From CAYMDS01 sp964653195 (GTDB lineage: Bacteria > Patescibacteriota > Microgenomatia > Levybacterales > UBA12049), in the NCBI GenBank assembly GCA_964653195.1, contig CAZZCX010000002.1:1-64000 (forward strand): a DNA stretch of 64,000 nucleotides. The letters are read 5' to 3'. The notes under the pieces were generated by a model. The model did not search any database. It had not been told where the DNA came from and was given only the letters and a program-made list of their open reading frames with translations. Position numbers and translations under genes: made by a program. Positions 26,963 through 36,065 of the stretch are shown here, one piece after another. The number at the start of each line of letters is the position of its first letter. The first letter of the stretch is position 1.

Positions 26963-27880
26963 CTAATTTCTAAAAGATCCTTTACCAAATCGTTTTAGAT
27001 AAAAATCTCTGACACCTATTTTTTGCCAATTCCTGCCTTTAATTATAAAACTCAAACTCTCCCTAAATAGAGCAATCTTTGTTCTGATTGGTGCATATTT
27101 AAAACCAAATAACAACCTATTTCTCGAAATATAGTAATCTTGAAGGAGAGATCCAGATCCTCCGCTTGAACCAGCATTCTTATGCCAAAGGATCGCTTTA
27201 GGAGCGTAAATTACTTTAAAACCATTTTCTTTAATGCGCATTGTAAAATCAGAATCTTCATAATACAGAAAATATCGTTCATCAAAATAACCTGATTTTA
27301 GAAATACCTTCGAATTAATCAACATACAACAACCTGTTGCAAGTTCTGATTCTTCAGTTGAGTCAAATTGACCTTTATCTATTTCATCTACCCCTCGATT
27401 TTTCCCCACTATATTGGCCCAATCCATAAATCCCCCTGCAAACCACAAAATATTACCAAGATCTTTTTCGCTATATTTCTCTCTATGAAATTCAAATCCT
27501 CTTTCAAAATATATCTTGGGTACTATAATTCCTGCATTTTTGTTTAACTCAGCCTCTTCAAGTAAATTCTTTAGTAGTTTATTATCTAATATAGTATCGT
27601 TATTAAGTATCAATATATAATCAGCACCTTTTGTTAAAGCATATTTTATAGCTATGTTATGACCTGCAGCAAATCCAAGATTGTCGTTATTTCGAATTAT
27701 TTGCAATTTAAAATTAAAAATCGAATCGTAAGGTATAGTAAAAGGCTTGTCTGATGCATTATCAATAACAATTACATCTAAATCAGCGTTTATCTTCTGA
27801 AGCTTGTCGAGGGATTGGAGGCAGGAAATAGTATCTGTATCGTTATTGAAAGTTATAATTGATACAAAAATCTTTAACAT
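26963..27880 (-). CDS. GT2 glycosyltransferase, rhamnosyltransferase-like
   Basis: A 305-residue enzyme. I start it at the ATG at 27880 rather than the TTG at 27907, because the ATG is 1 base after the upstream stop and begins directly at MLKIFVSIITFNND. Motifs are DVIVIDNASDKP, DNLGFAAGHNIAI and YILILNNDTILDN (donor and metal sites), then ATGCCMLI and YYEDSDFTMRIKENGF, the E-D-x-D acceptor motif of rhamnosyl- and galactofuranosyl-type GT2 enzymes. A short basic C-terminus follows. It is part of the run 26185-32792 with gaps of 1-22 bases. Confidence 0.86.
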   Translation of the reverse strand: MLKIFVSIITFNNDTDTISCLQSLDKLQKINADLDVIVIDNASDKPFTIPYDSIFNFKLQIIRNNDNLGFAAGHNIAIKYALTKGADYILILNNDTILDNKLLKNLLEEAELNKNAGIIVPKIYFERGFEFHREKYSEKDLGNILWFAGGFMDWANIVGKNRGVDEIDKGQFDSTEESELATGCCMLINSKVFLKSGYFDERYFLYYEDSDFTMRIKENGFKVIYAPKAILWHKNAGSSGGSGSLLQDYYISRNRLLFGFKYAPIRTKIALFRESLSFIIKGRNWQKIGVRDFYLKRFGKGSFRN

Positions 27881-27881
27881 A

Positions 27882-28829
27882 TTAGGTATTTTTGATCTTT
27901 TTATCAACTTTCCTTCTTAACATTCGGTAATAAATAATTTTTCCAATGTTTTTTGTATTTTCTATATGAGCAGATAATGCCCAGAAACGGAATTCAGCAG
28001 CTGACTTACTTGATTCTTTCAAAAATTCATTTATAAAATTTTCATTATTATAGTCAGTGAAACCCTTCTTCTCCCAAACCTTAATGAATACTATTTCAGC
28101 ATAAAATGCTTGTAAAATGCTTAAAACCAAGCCATGTAAACCGTCTTTATAGCCACTTTGGAAAAAAAATGTTTTAAGGAAATCTTGTACAGGCATTCTT
28201 ATAGCTTCATACCATGCTAAATCTCTGTTAGATTTTAGAATCTTATTAGCTTCATTTTCAGTATAAATGCTGTCTACCTTATGTATATACTGCGTAATAG
28301 AATCGTAATTAAAATGAATCAGGGGATTTTTCAGCTTATCTGTTGACCCTTTGATTTCTATCATCTCATGCACGTCAATCTCGGGAAACTTGCCTTGGTT
28401 TTTCATAAAAAGTCTTAACTGATAATCCGGCCACCAAATTGAATGTTGAATCCATTTCCCAAAAATTATATTTTTACGAGGAATCCAATAACCATTAGGC
28501 AACTCCAAACTATCGTCAGTAAATCTATTTATAATTTCATCCTTCAATTCTGGACTTACGCGCTCATCAGCATCAAGACTGAATATCCAATCGTATTTCG
28601 CTTTTGTAAAACCATAGTTTTTGCTAATATTTAACATAATATTATTCGGTCTTTTGTAAACTATAGCACCTTTGTTTTGAGCGATTTTTGCAGTTTTGTC
28701 TGTTGAAGAATTATCAATCACAATCACTTCGTCGGCCCAATTAACAGAACTAAGGCAATCCGCGATTTTTGCTTCTTCATTGTAAGCAGATATTACAACT
28801 GAAATAGGTATAGATCTTAAAGTCTTCAT
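27882..28829 (-). CDS. GT2 glycosyltransferase, WaaE/KdtX-like
   Basis: A 315-residue protein with PISVVISAYNEEAKI (residues ~8-22), EVIVIDNSSTDKT (~35-47) and FSLDADERVSPEL (~86-98). YWIPRKNIIFGKWIQHS and DVHEMIEIKG follow. It resembles the enzymes at 9736 and 26185 but has a longer C-terminus (about 60 extra residues, mostly helical and charged). It likely transfers a hexose to a lipid-linked intermediate in the cytoplasm. It is 3 bases downstream of the flippase gene and 1 base upstream of the next GT2. Confidence 0.85.
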   Translation of the reverse strand: MKTLRSIPISVVISAYNEEAKIADCLSSVNWADEVIVIDNSSTDKTAKIAQNKGAIVYKRPNNIMLNISKNYGFTKAKYDWIFSLDADERVSPELKDEIINRFTDDSLELPNGYWIPRKNIIFGKWIQHSIWWPDYQLRLFMKNQGKFPEIDVHEMIEIKGSTDKLKNPLIHFNYDSITQYIHKVDSIYTENEANKILKSNRDLAWYEAIRMPVQDFLKTFFFQSGYKDGLHGLVLSILQAFYAEIVFIKVWEKKGFTDYNNENFINEFLKESSKSAAEFRFWALSAHIENTKNIGKIIYYRMLRRKVDKKIKNT

Positions 28830-28832
28830 AAT

Positions 28833-30287
28833 TTAATTTTTGCTTCTTTTAAATACCTTCATCCCTTGATAAAGTTCATCTTTTGCTAATAGATAAATAC
28901 ACGTAAAGTAAACTAAGCCTCCTACGAGTATAACAAACAAAAGGACTATAAGGCTGAGTGGTAATATTCTAAGAAAAGAATATACAAATAAACTCATTAT
29001 TAATGATGAGACAAGTGGCTTATATATACTATTAATAAAATTAAAATTAATAATTTTTTTCACAAGATAAACTGTATAGCCAATTGATAAGGTGACAAGA
29101 AATGAGGCTAAAGCTACACCATTATAGCCAAAATAAACAATAAAGAGTGGGGTAAGTACCCACGTTAAGATTGTCCAAATAACCATGAGATTTAAAGTGA
29201 CTTTTACCTTACTTTTTGCATCTAGAACATTTACTAAAATATTTGAAAGTGAAGAAACGCCAGCATTAAGACTAAAGAAAACGAAGCTTATTACAGCAGG
29301 TTCCCACTTATTATTCCATTTTGGCACTAATGTTATAAGATGCGGAAAAATAAGGATTACTCCAGCTACTGCTGGAAACATAATAAGACTAATATAAAAA
29401 AGTGATTTCTCGACTGCTTTACCCAAGTAACTCCCGCTTTCCTGCATCCTGGCATAAGTTGAAAAAGTGACTTTCGTAACGCTATCTACTACAAATCGGT
29501 AAATCATAAATGACCATTGCTGCGCAAAGCCTATATAACCTATCTGAGTAAAAGTGAGAAAACGAGTTAAGAATAATGTTAAGAAGTCGTCTTTTATAGT
29601 AGCTAAAATGTTTTTTGCCTGATACTGGGTACCATATTTAAGATGAGATAATGCTTTTCTGGAAATTCCGAAAGAAATTTTCCATGGTCTAATATAATAA
29701 TATATAGGGATACTTATAAAAGATGAAATTAAGAAGGCAAAGGTGTAACTATTTAACTCAAAATTTCTAAGCAGTAAAAAAACGAGAATTATATTAAAAG
29801 ATAATTGTTCTATGATTTGTGGTATAACCAATCTTTCAAACTTAATATGACGCTCAAGAAGTATGGAAGGTATTATCTTAAAGGATGATAAAAAAATACA
29901 AAATACTAAAGTTAATAGTAGATTCTCAGCCGTCGAGTCTAAATTAAATATATCACTAATTTTCCCCCGGAACAAAAAAACAGTGATAAATACAGTCAAC
30001 GTTATAAAAAATTGTAGGGTAAATGTAGTCGTAATATCATCATCTTCAAGCTCACTTTTTTTTTGAACTAAAGCTGCGCCTAACCCGAAGTCTGTAAAAA
30101 AACTTATAACTCTTTGCACAGCAGTAACTACTGTGTATATGCCAAATCCACTTATCGCCAAATACGATGAGACTATGAACTTTGCGCTTAAATTAATAAG
30201 TATAAGCAAGAATTGACGTGAAATTAAAGCAACTATTCCATTTATAGTACGTTTTGTAATGAGATGTAAATCTAATTCATCATCCAT
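28833..30287 (-). CDS. Wzx-type polysaccharide flippase
   Basis: A 484-residue polytopic protein of the PST/Wzx family, closer to the WzxC/colanic-acid type than the 419-residue flippase at 975. It shows GFGIYTVVTAVQRVISFF, TDFGLGAALVQKK and repeated long hydrophobic segments to the C-terminus. It should move lipid-linked oligosaccharide to the outer face for use by the GT-C enzymes or for polymerisation. No Wzy or Wzz gene is recognisable nearby. It lies between GT2 genes with 3-4 base spacers, so expression is coupled. Confidence 0.87.
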   Translation of the reverse strand: MDDELDLHLITKRTINGIVALISRQFLLILINLSAKFIVSSYLAISGFGIYTVVTAVQRVISFFTDFGLGAALVQKKSELEDDDITTTFTLQFFITLTVFITVFLFRGKISDIFNLDSTAENLLLTLVFCIFLSSFKIIPSILLERHIKFERLVIPQIIEQLSFNIILVFLLLRNFELNSYTFAFLISSFISIPIYYYIRPWKISFGISRKALSHLKYGTQYQAKNILATIKDDFLTLFLTRFLTFTQIGYIGFAQQWSFMIYRFVVDSVTKVTFSTYARMQESGSYLGKAVEKSLFYISLIMFPAVAGVILIFPHLITLVPKWNNKWEPAVISFVFFSLNAGVSSLSNILVNVLDAKSKVKVTLNLMVIWTILTWVLTPLFIVYFGYNGVALASFLVTLSIGYTVYLVKKIINFNFINSIYKPLVSSLIMSLFVYSFLRILPLSLIVLLFVILVGGLVYFTCIYLLAKDELYQGMKVFKRSKN

Positions 30288-30291
30288 AAAA

Positions 30292-31026
30292 TTATTTTCT
30301 GATTACTAACCAAGGTTTAGTTCTAAGCAATCTAGTCATGACTTTTATATCGCCCCATATAGTAGATATGAGTCTGACGGTTGATCCGGGGTTATCAACC
30401 CAATGTACCGGTTCTTCAAATATCCTATAACCGCTTTTCTCGGCAAGAATTAGCAATTCCCCATCAAAAAACCAATCATTGTCTTTTACATGCGGTATAA
30501 GATTATCAACGACTTTTCTATTTACTGCTTTAAATCCACATTGGGCATCTGTAAAACTTGTTCTGAAAAATAGTTGAATGAAGAAAAAATTAAGAGTTCT
30601 AGAAGTTAATTCTCTAACCCATGTCCTCCCCTCCACCTTAGCCCCCTTGGCTAACCTAGAACCCACCGCTACATCATATCCATTCCTTAATGCAGTTAAA
30701 ATAATTGGCAAATGGATAAGATCGGTAGATAAATCTAAATCCATATATACACAATAGTCTGTTTTTGCATCACTCCATACTCTTTTAACGGCTCTACCTC
30801 TACCCTTTTGCTCTAAGCGAAATAACGAAATGTTTGTGTGCTTTTTAGCTAAAGTTGACGCTATTACCGGCGTATTGTCCATTGATGCGTTATCAGCTAT
30901 TGTAATATGCCATGAATACCCGTTCATTTTCTTATTACAGAAATTGAAAAGGGTCATTATATTTGCCTCCAACTCCTTCTCTTCGTTATAAACTGGTATG
31001 ACAATTTCTACACTAGGATTTTTCAC
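30292..31026 (-). CDS. GT2 glycosyltransferase, DPM/ALG5-like (GTG start)
   Basis: A 244-residue enzyme with SVEIVIPVYNEEKEL (residues ~4-18), TIADNASMDNTP (~42-53), LEQKGRGRAVKRVW (~72-85) and YMDLDLSTDL (~93-102). FTDAQCGFKAVNR is a conserved acceptor-side motif of polyprenyl-phosphate glucosyl/mannosyltransferases. It starts with GTG, and the G of the upstream TAG stop is the first base of this GTG, a one-base overlap that implies translational re-initiation. It probably charges the carrier lipid for the two PTPS-related proteins encoded just upstream. Confidence 0.86.
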   Translation of the reverse strand: MKNPSVEIVIPVYNEEKELEANIMTLFNFCNKKMNGYSWHITIADNASMDNTPVIASTLAKKHTNISLFRLEQKGRGRAVKRVWSDAKTDYCVYMDLDLSTDLIHLPIILTALRNGYDVAVGSRLAKGAKVEGRTWVRELTSRTLNFFFIQLFFRTSFTDAQCGFKAVNRKVVDNLIPHVKDNDWFFDGELLILAEKSGYRIFEEPVHWVDNPGSTVRLISTIWGDIKVMTRLLRTKPWLVIRK

Positions 31027-32792
31027 TAATTTAATTTCGAACCTTTCTTAACTAAGGATACGTAACGTATTATACCAATAATTAATAAAGCTAAGCTTAG
31101 TAAAGTTAAACTATTTCCTATAATTTGCACTGTAGTTGGCTCAAAATTCATAACAACAACGTTTTTCCCTGGATTAATATTTAATTCAATTCCTTTGTTT
31201 GTCGAAAGATAGTTTGTTTGCTTTCCATTAATTGATAACCTCCAAGAAGGAAAAGGGGCTGTACGGATTAAAATATCAGTTTCAGTTTTCGAATCTGTCC
31301 TAAAGATAAATTGTTTGGTTGTTTGTTTATCTACTACTAATTCTTCAAAATCACCATTTAATACAACTATTTTATTCTTAACTATATCTGATTGATTTAT
31401 TGGTTTTATAAAATATTTAGGCATATACTCGTCTGAAATTTTAGATACAGTCCATTTAACGTTTTGTTCATTTATAAAATCATTTGCACTATAACCATAA
31501 ATAGTTCTTGGTATAAATAGTCCGTCATAAAATAAAACAACACCAAAAATAATAATACCGATAGTGACAAAAGATATACTTCGTGGAATTTTATTCTGAA
31601 AAACAACTATTGCTCCCCAAACACCTGCTCCACCTAGAAGAGATGAAAAGAAGGCTACAAAAGAAAGAAATCTCCATGGAAATTGTATGTATTTCATAAC
31701 TGGTACAAAATCCCATATAGCTTTAGATAGATTGGTAGTAAATAATACACTCAAAAGAAAAAAAATAATTAAAAGCATTATAGCTCTACTCTGCTTGAAG
31801 TACGTATGCCACAAGAAAGGCAATAATATGATAGCTATAAATGAAAGCAATAAATGAACTTTCCCTATACGAAATGACATACCATCTATATCGCCTTCAA
31901 TTGAACCACCAAAGCCCCACTGACTTTCCCAAAGCTGATTTGGAGCAATAAAATGCAAGTTATATTCAAAGTTACCATCAAGCTGAGACGATATATTAGT
32001 ATAATTTAACTCAAGTATCGCAGGTAACCAATAGAAAGAAGCTAATAATATTCCTAATAAGACAGGAAAAATTAAATACCTAATTTCGAGCATTTTGCTT
32101 TTTGTTTTGAAAATTCCGCAAACGATAATTAAGAAAGATCCAAGATACAATAATAAAATAAATGCAGAAAGATTGTGAGATATAATTATTAGAGAAAAAG
32201 TTAAAGCAGAAAGCATAGACCAAATAATATAATTTCTTGTAAATATTTGTTTATTTGTATTACTACTATGTGTAAGTATTTGATTAAAAATCTTATAAAG
32301 AGAGAGTAAAAATAGAGGGAAAAAACCATATGCCCAAAATTCTGAAACTGCCCCTCTTACGTATAGATTAACTGCATGATAAGGAGCGTAAATATAAAGT
32401 AAAGATGAAATAATAGCAGCTTTTATACCGAAAAATTCCTTAGCTAAGAAATACATCGACACACCTGCAAAAATAAATCCTACCCCCATCATGAGTTTGG
32501 TCGAAAATAACACATCAAAACCAATAAGCGTAAACAAAGCACCAAAATAATAAGCAAATGGAGCATAAAAATTAAAGATAGGATAACCATAACCATAACC
32601 TAAATCAGACACCCAACGTACCGGAAATAATCCGTCACTTAATGCTTTTGCCATTTGCCAAACTCTCACTACCTGCGTATCATCGTGCATCGGAAAAAAA
32701 CCAGGAATAAATAAAGCACGAATAGAAAAGTAAGAAAATATAAGCACTACAATTAACCCTATTAAGGAAAGTTTGATCTGATTTGATTTCAT
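31026..32792 (-). CDS. PTPS-related/YfhO-like polytopic membrane protein
   Basis: A 588-residue membrane protein of the group named 6-pyruvoyl-tetrahydropterin synthase-related membrane proteins, a family with no proven link to pterins. The first outer loop has FFPMHDDTQVVRVWQMA and GYGYGYPIFNFYAPFAYY. Many membrane segments follow, then an outer C-terminal domain with PFPSWRLSINGKQ, like that of YfhO. The H-D-D motif is a likely acidic active site of a GT-C type enzyme. It is paralogous to its upstream neighbour at 32797. Spacing to that gene is 4 bases and it overlaps the downstream GT2 start by 1 base. Confidence 0.75.
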   Translation of the reverse strand: MKSNQIKLSLIGLIVVLIFSYFSIRALFIPGFFPMHDDTQVVRVWQMAKALSDGLFPVRWVSDLGYGYGYPIFNFYAPFAYYFGALFTLIGFDVLFSTKLMMGVGFIFAGVSMYFLAKEFFGIKAAIISSLLYIYAPYHAVNLYVRGAVSEFWAYGFFPLFLLSLYKIFNQILTHSSNTNKQIFTRNYIIWSMLSALTFSLIIISHNLSAFILLLYLGSFLIIVCGIFKTKSKMLEIRYLIFPVLLGILLASFYWLPAILELNYTNISSQLDGNFEYNLHFIAPNQLWESQWGFGGSIEGDIDGMSFRIGKVHLLLSFIAIILLPFLWHTYFKQSRAIMLLIIFFLLSVLFTTNLSKAIWDFVPVMKYIQFPWRFLSFVAFFSSLLGGAGVWGAIVVFQNKIPRSISFVTIGIIIFGVVLFYDGLFIPRTIYGYSANDFINEQNVKWTVSKISDEYMPKYFIKPINQSDIVKNKIVVLNGDFEELVVDKQTTKQFIFRTDSKTETDILIRTAPFPSWRLSINGKQTNYLSTNKGIELNINPGKNVVVMNFEPTTVQIIGNSLTLLSLALLIIGIIRYVSLVKKGSKLN

Positions 32793-32796
32793 AAAT

Positions 32797-34467
32797 TTAA
32801 TTTCTAATATGAGTCTCTCTACTTTTTCGTAAAGAATTTAAAAAATAAGATAAAAAAATAAATAAAGATAAAATTGATATCACATTTGCTATCATTCTTA
32901 ATCTTGTTTCACCAAAAGTGAACGTTACCATATGTAATCCAGGAGGTATCGATATCTCCATCAAACCTTTATTGTTCTTATAGTCAATTAAATTTACTTT
33001 ATTATCTACATTTGCAGTCCATCCTGGATAATAAATTGTATTTACCCTAATTTTTGCTTGTTTTTTAATTTGAGCTGAAAAGCCAATTTGCTTTGAGCTT
33101 ACGAAAAGTCCTGATATTTCACCTTCTCCACTTAGTATCTCAATTTTCTCAGAATGTCTGATAACTGGTTTTTCTTTCACCCATAATGGCATAAATTCAT
33201 TTGAGGAAGTTGTAGTCGCATCATTGGTGAGATAAAAATCATCACCACGATTTACATATTCTGACGGGTGAGCAAAAGGCAACAAACTAATGACTGAAAA
33301 AACTAAAAGTATTAAACCCAACATTCTGGTTTTTGGAATATTAATTATATATCCTATACATAGACTCATTAGAAAACCAATTACTGCTAGCATAGTCCAT
33401 GGGTAATTAATATCTTTGAACAATGGTAATATCTCCCAAATCAAGTGAGACTGCCTAAATAGCATCATAATATAGAAAAGTAAACAGAAAATTATACTTA
33501 CTGCTATAAATGTCGACTGCTCTCTTTTTCTGATTTTATATAAAATTATTCCTAAAACGAAAATCAAACCAATAGTATGAGCAAGCCCGATTTGATATGT
33601 AAAAGCATCCGAATCCGTGGGTATACCATAACCCCATGAATATTTGAATAAATCAATAATATTTACAAAATACAATGATCGATCAGCTATTGGATTTATA
33701 GAGAGCGAAACAAATTGTTTTTCGATTAGAGCAGGAATCCAGAAAAATGCAGCCATCAAAACACCAGTAATACTTCCTGTTAAGCCAAAAAATAAAGATT
33801 TGTACTTTCTAGATAAAAAAGTTAAAAGCAAACAGAAAAAAATTATTGGTGCGAAAAATACAGCCATAATATTATGCGTCATAATTAAAAAAGCAATAAA
33901 AAAAGCAAGTGATAATACTGAGATTTTTATATTTTTCAAATTATAGATATTGTAAAAACTTAAAATAATAAGAGGAAAATAAACAAAAGAAAGTGATTCG
34001 CCTAAGGAACCTCTGACATACAGATCTACAAGTCGATATGGCAGAAACATATATAGAATAGCGCTATTAAATCCTGAATACCTACTATTCCAGATGTATT
34101 TACTCAAGTAATACATTCCGATTCCCGATAATGGAACACTCGCTGCAAATAATATCTTTATGCTATCAACAAAACCAAACCCAACCGCTTTTAAAATAAA
34201 TCCTAGATAATATGGAAATGGATATGCAAAATTAAATAGCGGATATCCGTAGCCAAAATTTAAATTACCGCTATATCGGGGTGGAAGCTGAAATTCTTTT
34301 AACTCCCTATACATATCCGCAAGACGTACCACTGCCCATTCACCATCATGAGTAGGGAAAAAACCCTGATGAGAAAAGGGTAAAATTAATAAAATTGATA
34401 ATAAAATAATTAGAAAGAGATATACCGCATCGTGCTTATTGTTAAGTAAAATAATTTTTATATTCAT
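32797..34467 (-). CDS. PTPS-related/YfhO-like polytopic membrane protein
   Basis: A 556-residue paralogue of the previous protein. FFPTHDGEWAVVRLADMY and FGYGYPLFNFAYPFPYYLG occupy the first outer loop, and the outer C-terminal domain contains YYPGWTANVDNKV and PPGLHMVTFTF. In this copy the second Asp of H-D-D is replaced (HDG-E), keeping an acidic residue one position later. It probably acts on lipid-linked sugars or glycans on the outer face. An 80-base spacer separates it from the upstream gene. Confidence 0.75.
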   Translation of the reverse strand: MNIKIILLNNKHDAVYLFLIILLSILLILPFSHQGFFPTHDGEWAVVRLADMYRELKEFQLPPRYSGNLNFGYGYPLFNFAYPFPYYLGFILKAVGFGFVDSIKILFAASVPLSGIGMYYLSKYIWNSRYSGFNSAILYMFLPYRLVDLYVRGSLGESLSFVYFPLIILSFYNIYNLKNIKISVLSLAFFIAFLIMTHNIMAVFFAPIIFFCLLLTFLSRKYKSLFFGLTGSITGVLMAAFFWIPALIEKQFVSLSINPIADRSLYFVNIIDLFKYSWGYGIPTDSDAFTYQIGLAHTIGLIFVLGIILYKIRKREQSTFIAVSIIFCLLFYIMMLFRQSHLIWEILPLFKDINYPWTMLAVIGFLMSLCIGYIINIPKTRMLGLILLVFSVISLLPFAHPSEYVNRGDDFYLTNDATTTSSNEFMPLWVKEKPVIRHSEKIEILSGEGEISGLFVSSKQIGFSAQIKKQAKIRVNTIYYPGWTANVDNKVNLIDYKNNKGLMEISIPPGLHMVTFTFGETRLRMIANVISILSLFIFLSYFLNSLRKSRETHIRN

Positions 34468-34547
34468 AAATTATATATTTATCTAAATTCTGTGGAAACA
34501 AAGTAAATTTTCTTAAATATAAAAATAATAAAAACGAAAATCATTCG

Positions 34548-36065
34548 TCATTCATTCTCAATCTTATAAAGAGTCAACCATGCATCAGGTGCGAGTTTTT
34601 TAATACGTAATACTTCTCTAAGCTGCCAAGAATCAGGAGCAATACCTTTACCAGGACACTGGGAGCATTCTTGATAAAAAACTATATATGTAGAAAAACT
34701 TTTGGACGAAACTATTAATTCTTCAGGAATATCACTATTTATTGGCCAAATACCCTTAATATCAAATTGGGGATCATCATGAAGATAAATAGTATAAGCA
34801 TCAGGCATAAGACCAAATGTACCCTGGGTATAAAGCATAACTTTATTTTTTTCCGTCTGCTTCAGATAATTAATCGTCTCCTGTATCCCATATCCAGAAG
34901 GCCAGTCCGTATAATATTGACTGACATCTGATTGCGGAATGGGTGCTTTATGAAAATTATTCAAAATGAAATAATCTTTATATAAAGCTACAAGTATAAT
35001 TGCAGACATAAAAGCTATTTTTAATATAAGTGAGTCCATTTTTTTCATGATGTAATATGTGGCATATGACACTAATGGAATTAATGAAAGTGTCATAAAT
35101 AGGATATATCTGGGATAAAGTGTTTTACCAAATAATGCCAATGCTATAAACGGAACAAAAAACCATGCTATAAGTAATAATTTTTCTTTGAAATATTTTT
35201 TCTCTGCGATAAAAGAGACTAACACAAGTACCGTAAATGGTATAGTAAAATACTTCAGAAACCAATCTCTTTGACCTACCCATAGATTATCCCAAAAATA
35301 TGTAATTGGGTGCTTAATCCACTCCTGGAATGGATAAATAAAAGTAGCATCTTTCTGGGAAATTATATAAAAGAATGGAGATAATCTGAGAATTGAATAA
35401 ATTCCAAAAACAATCGCTGCAGAAAAAGCGCTAAGTATAATAAATCGCAATATAGGCCTTATATCTAGCTTTTTTTTATAATCAAATAAAATTAAAGAAA
35501 AAGGCAAAAGATAGACAACGAAAAAACCACTTGTCTTATTTAAAACTCCCAAACCGCCAATTACTCCAAGAAAAATTGCGTAGTTCAGATTTGCAGTTCT
35601 TGCAAGCTTAATAGTCAGAAACAATCCCCAAATAGCAAAAGTCCCTACTAAGCTGTCATAAAGCGCCATACGATCATAGACCAAGGCAAATGGATAAATA
35701 ACATAGAGAAAAGATGAAATCAAACCTATATATCTATTTTTAAATGCTTCTCTCCCTAAAAAAAACAGTCCAGTTAAGGTAAAAAAACCAGCAATAACAG
35801 ATACAATTCTTCCCGCAAGCAAAGGATTTGAAATAAATCTCATCATTAGTACTATTATCCAAATAAATAATGGCTGCTTACCGTCAGTAAGCGATATAAA
35901 GCGCCAATTAGCATCATTAAATGCAATTTGCGCCCATCGAATATAAATAGCCTCATCAGTAAAAATCGGTAAATCAAAAATTTTAGCTAAACGAGGAGTA
36001 AAATATAATAGTGTAATTATTGACGCGATAATAACTTCAAAGGAATACTTTTTGAGATAACCCAT
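34548..36065 (-). CDS. GT39/PMT-like membrane glycosyltransferase
   Basis: A 505-residue polytopic protein. The first outer loop has FTDEAIYIRWAQIA and TDGKQPLFIWIIV, the D-E and G-K-x-P motifs of ArnT/PMT-like GT39 enzymes, and VYDRMALYDSLVG is typical of their third segment. ArnT-type enzymes move a sugar from polyprenyl phosphate to lipid A or similar acceptors; here the acceptor is unknown. The C-terminal domain contains a CSQCPG pair of cysteines near residue 465. The start lies 49 bases inside the end of the upstream gene, the longest overlap in the cluster. Confidence 0.83.
   Translation of the reverse strand: MGYLKKYSFEVIIASIITLLYFTPRLAKIFDLPIFTDEAIYIRWAQIAFNDANWRFISLTDGKQPLFIWIIVLMMRFISNPLLAGRIVSVIAGFFTLTGLFFLGREAFKNRYIGLISSFLYVIYPFALVYDRMALYDSLVGTFAIWGLFLTIKLARTANLNYAIFLGVIGGLGVLNKTSGFFVVYLLPFSLILFDYKKKLDIRPILRFIILSAFSAAIVFGIYSILRLSPFFYIISQKDATFIYPFQEWIKHPITYFWDNLWVGQRDWFLKYFTIPFTVLVLVSFIAEKKYFKEKLLLIAWFFVPFIALALFGKTLYPRYILFMTLSLIPLVSYATYYIMKKMDSLILKIAFMSAIILVALYKDYFILNNFHKAPIPQSDVSQYYTDWPSGYGIQETINYLKQTEKNKVMLYTQGTFGLMPDAYTIYLHDDPQFDIKGIWPINSDIPEELIVSSKSFSTYIVFYQECSQCPGKGIAPDSWQLREVLRIKKLAPDAWLTLYKIENE

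Noticed and set aside
27881..27907. TTG start at 27907 for the GT2 gene.
   Set aside because: The ATG at 27880 directly precedes the conserved start of the fold and abuts the upstream stop.
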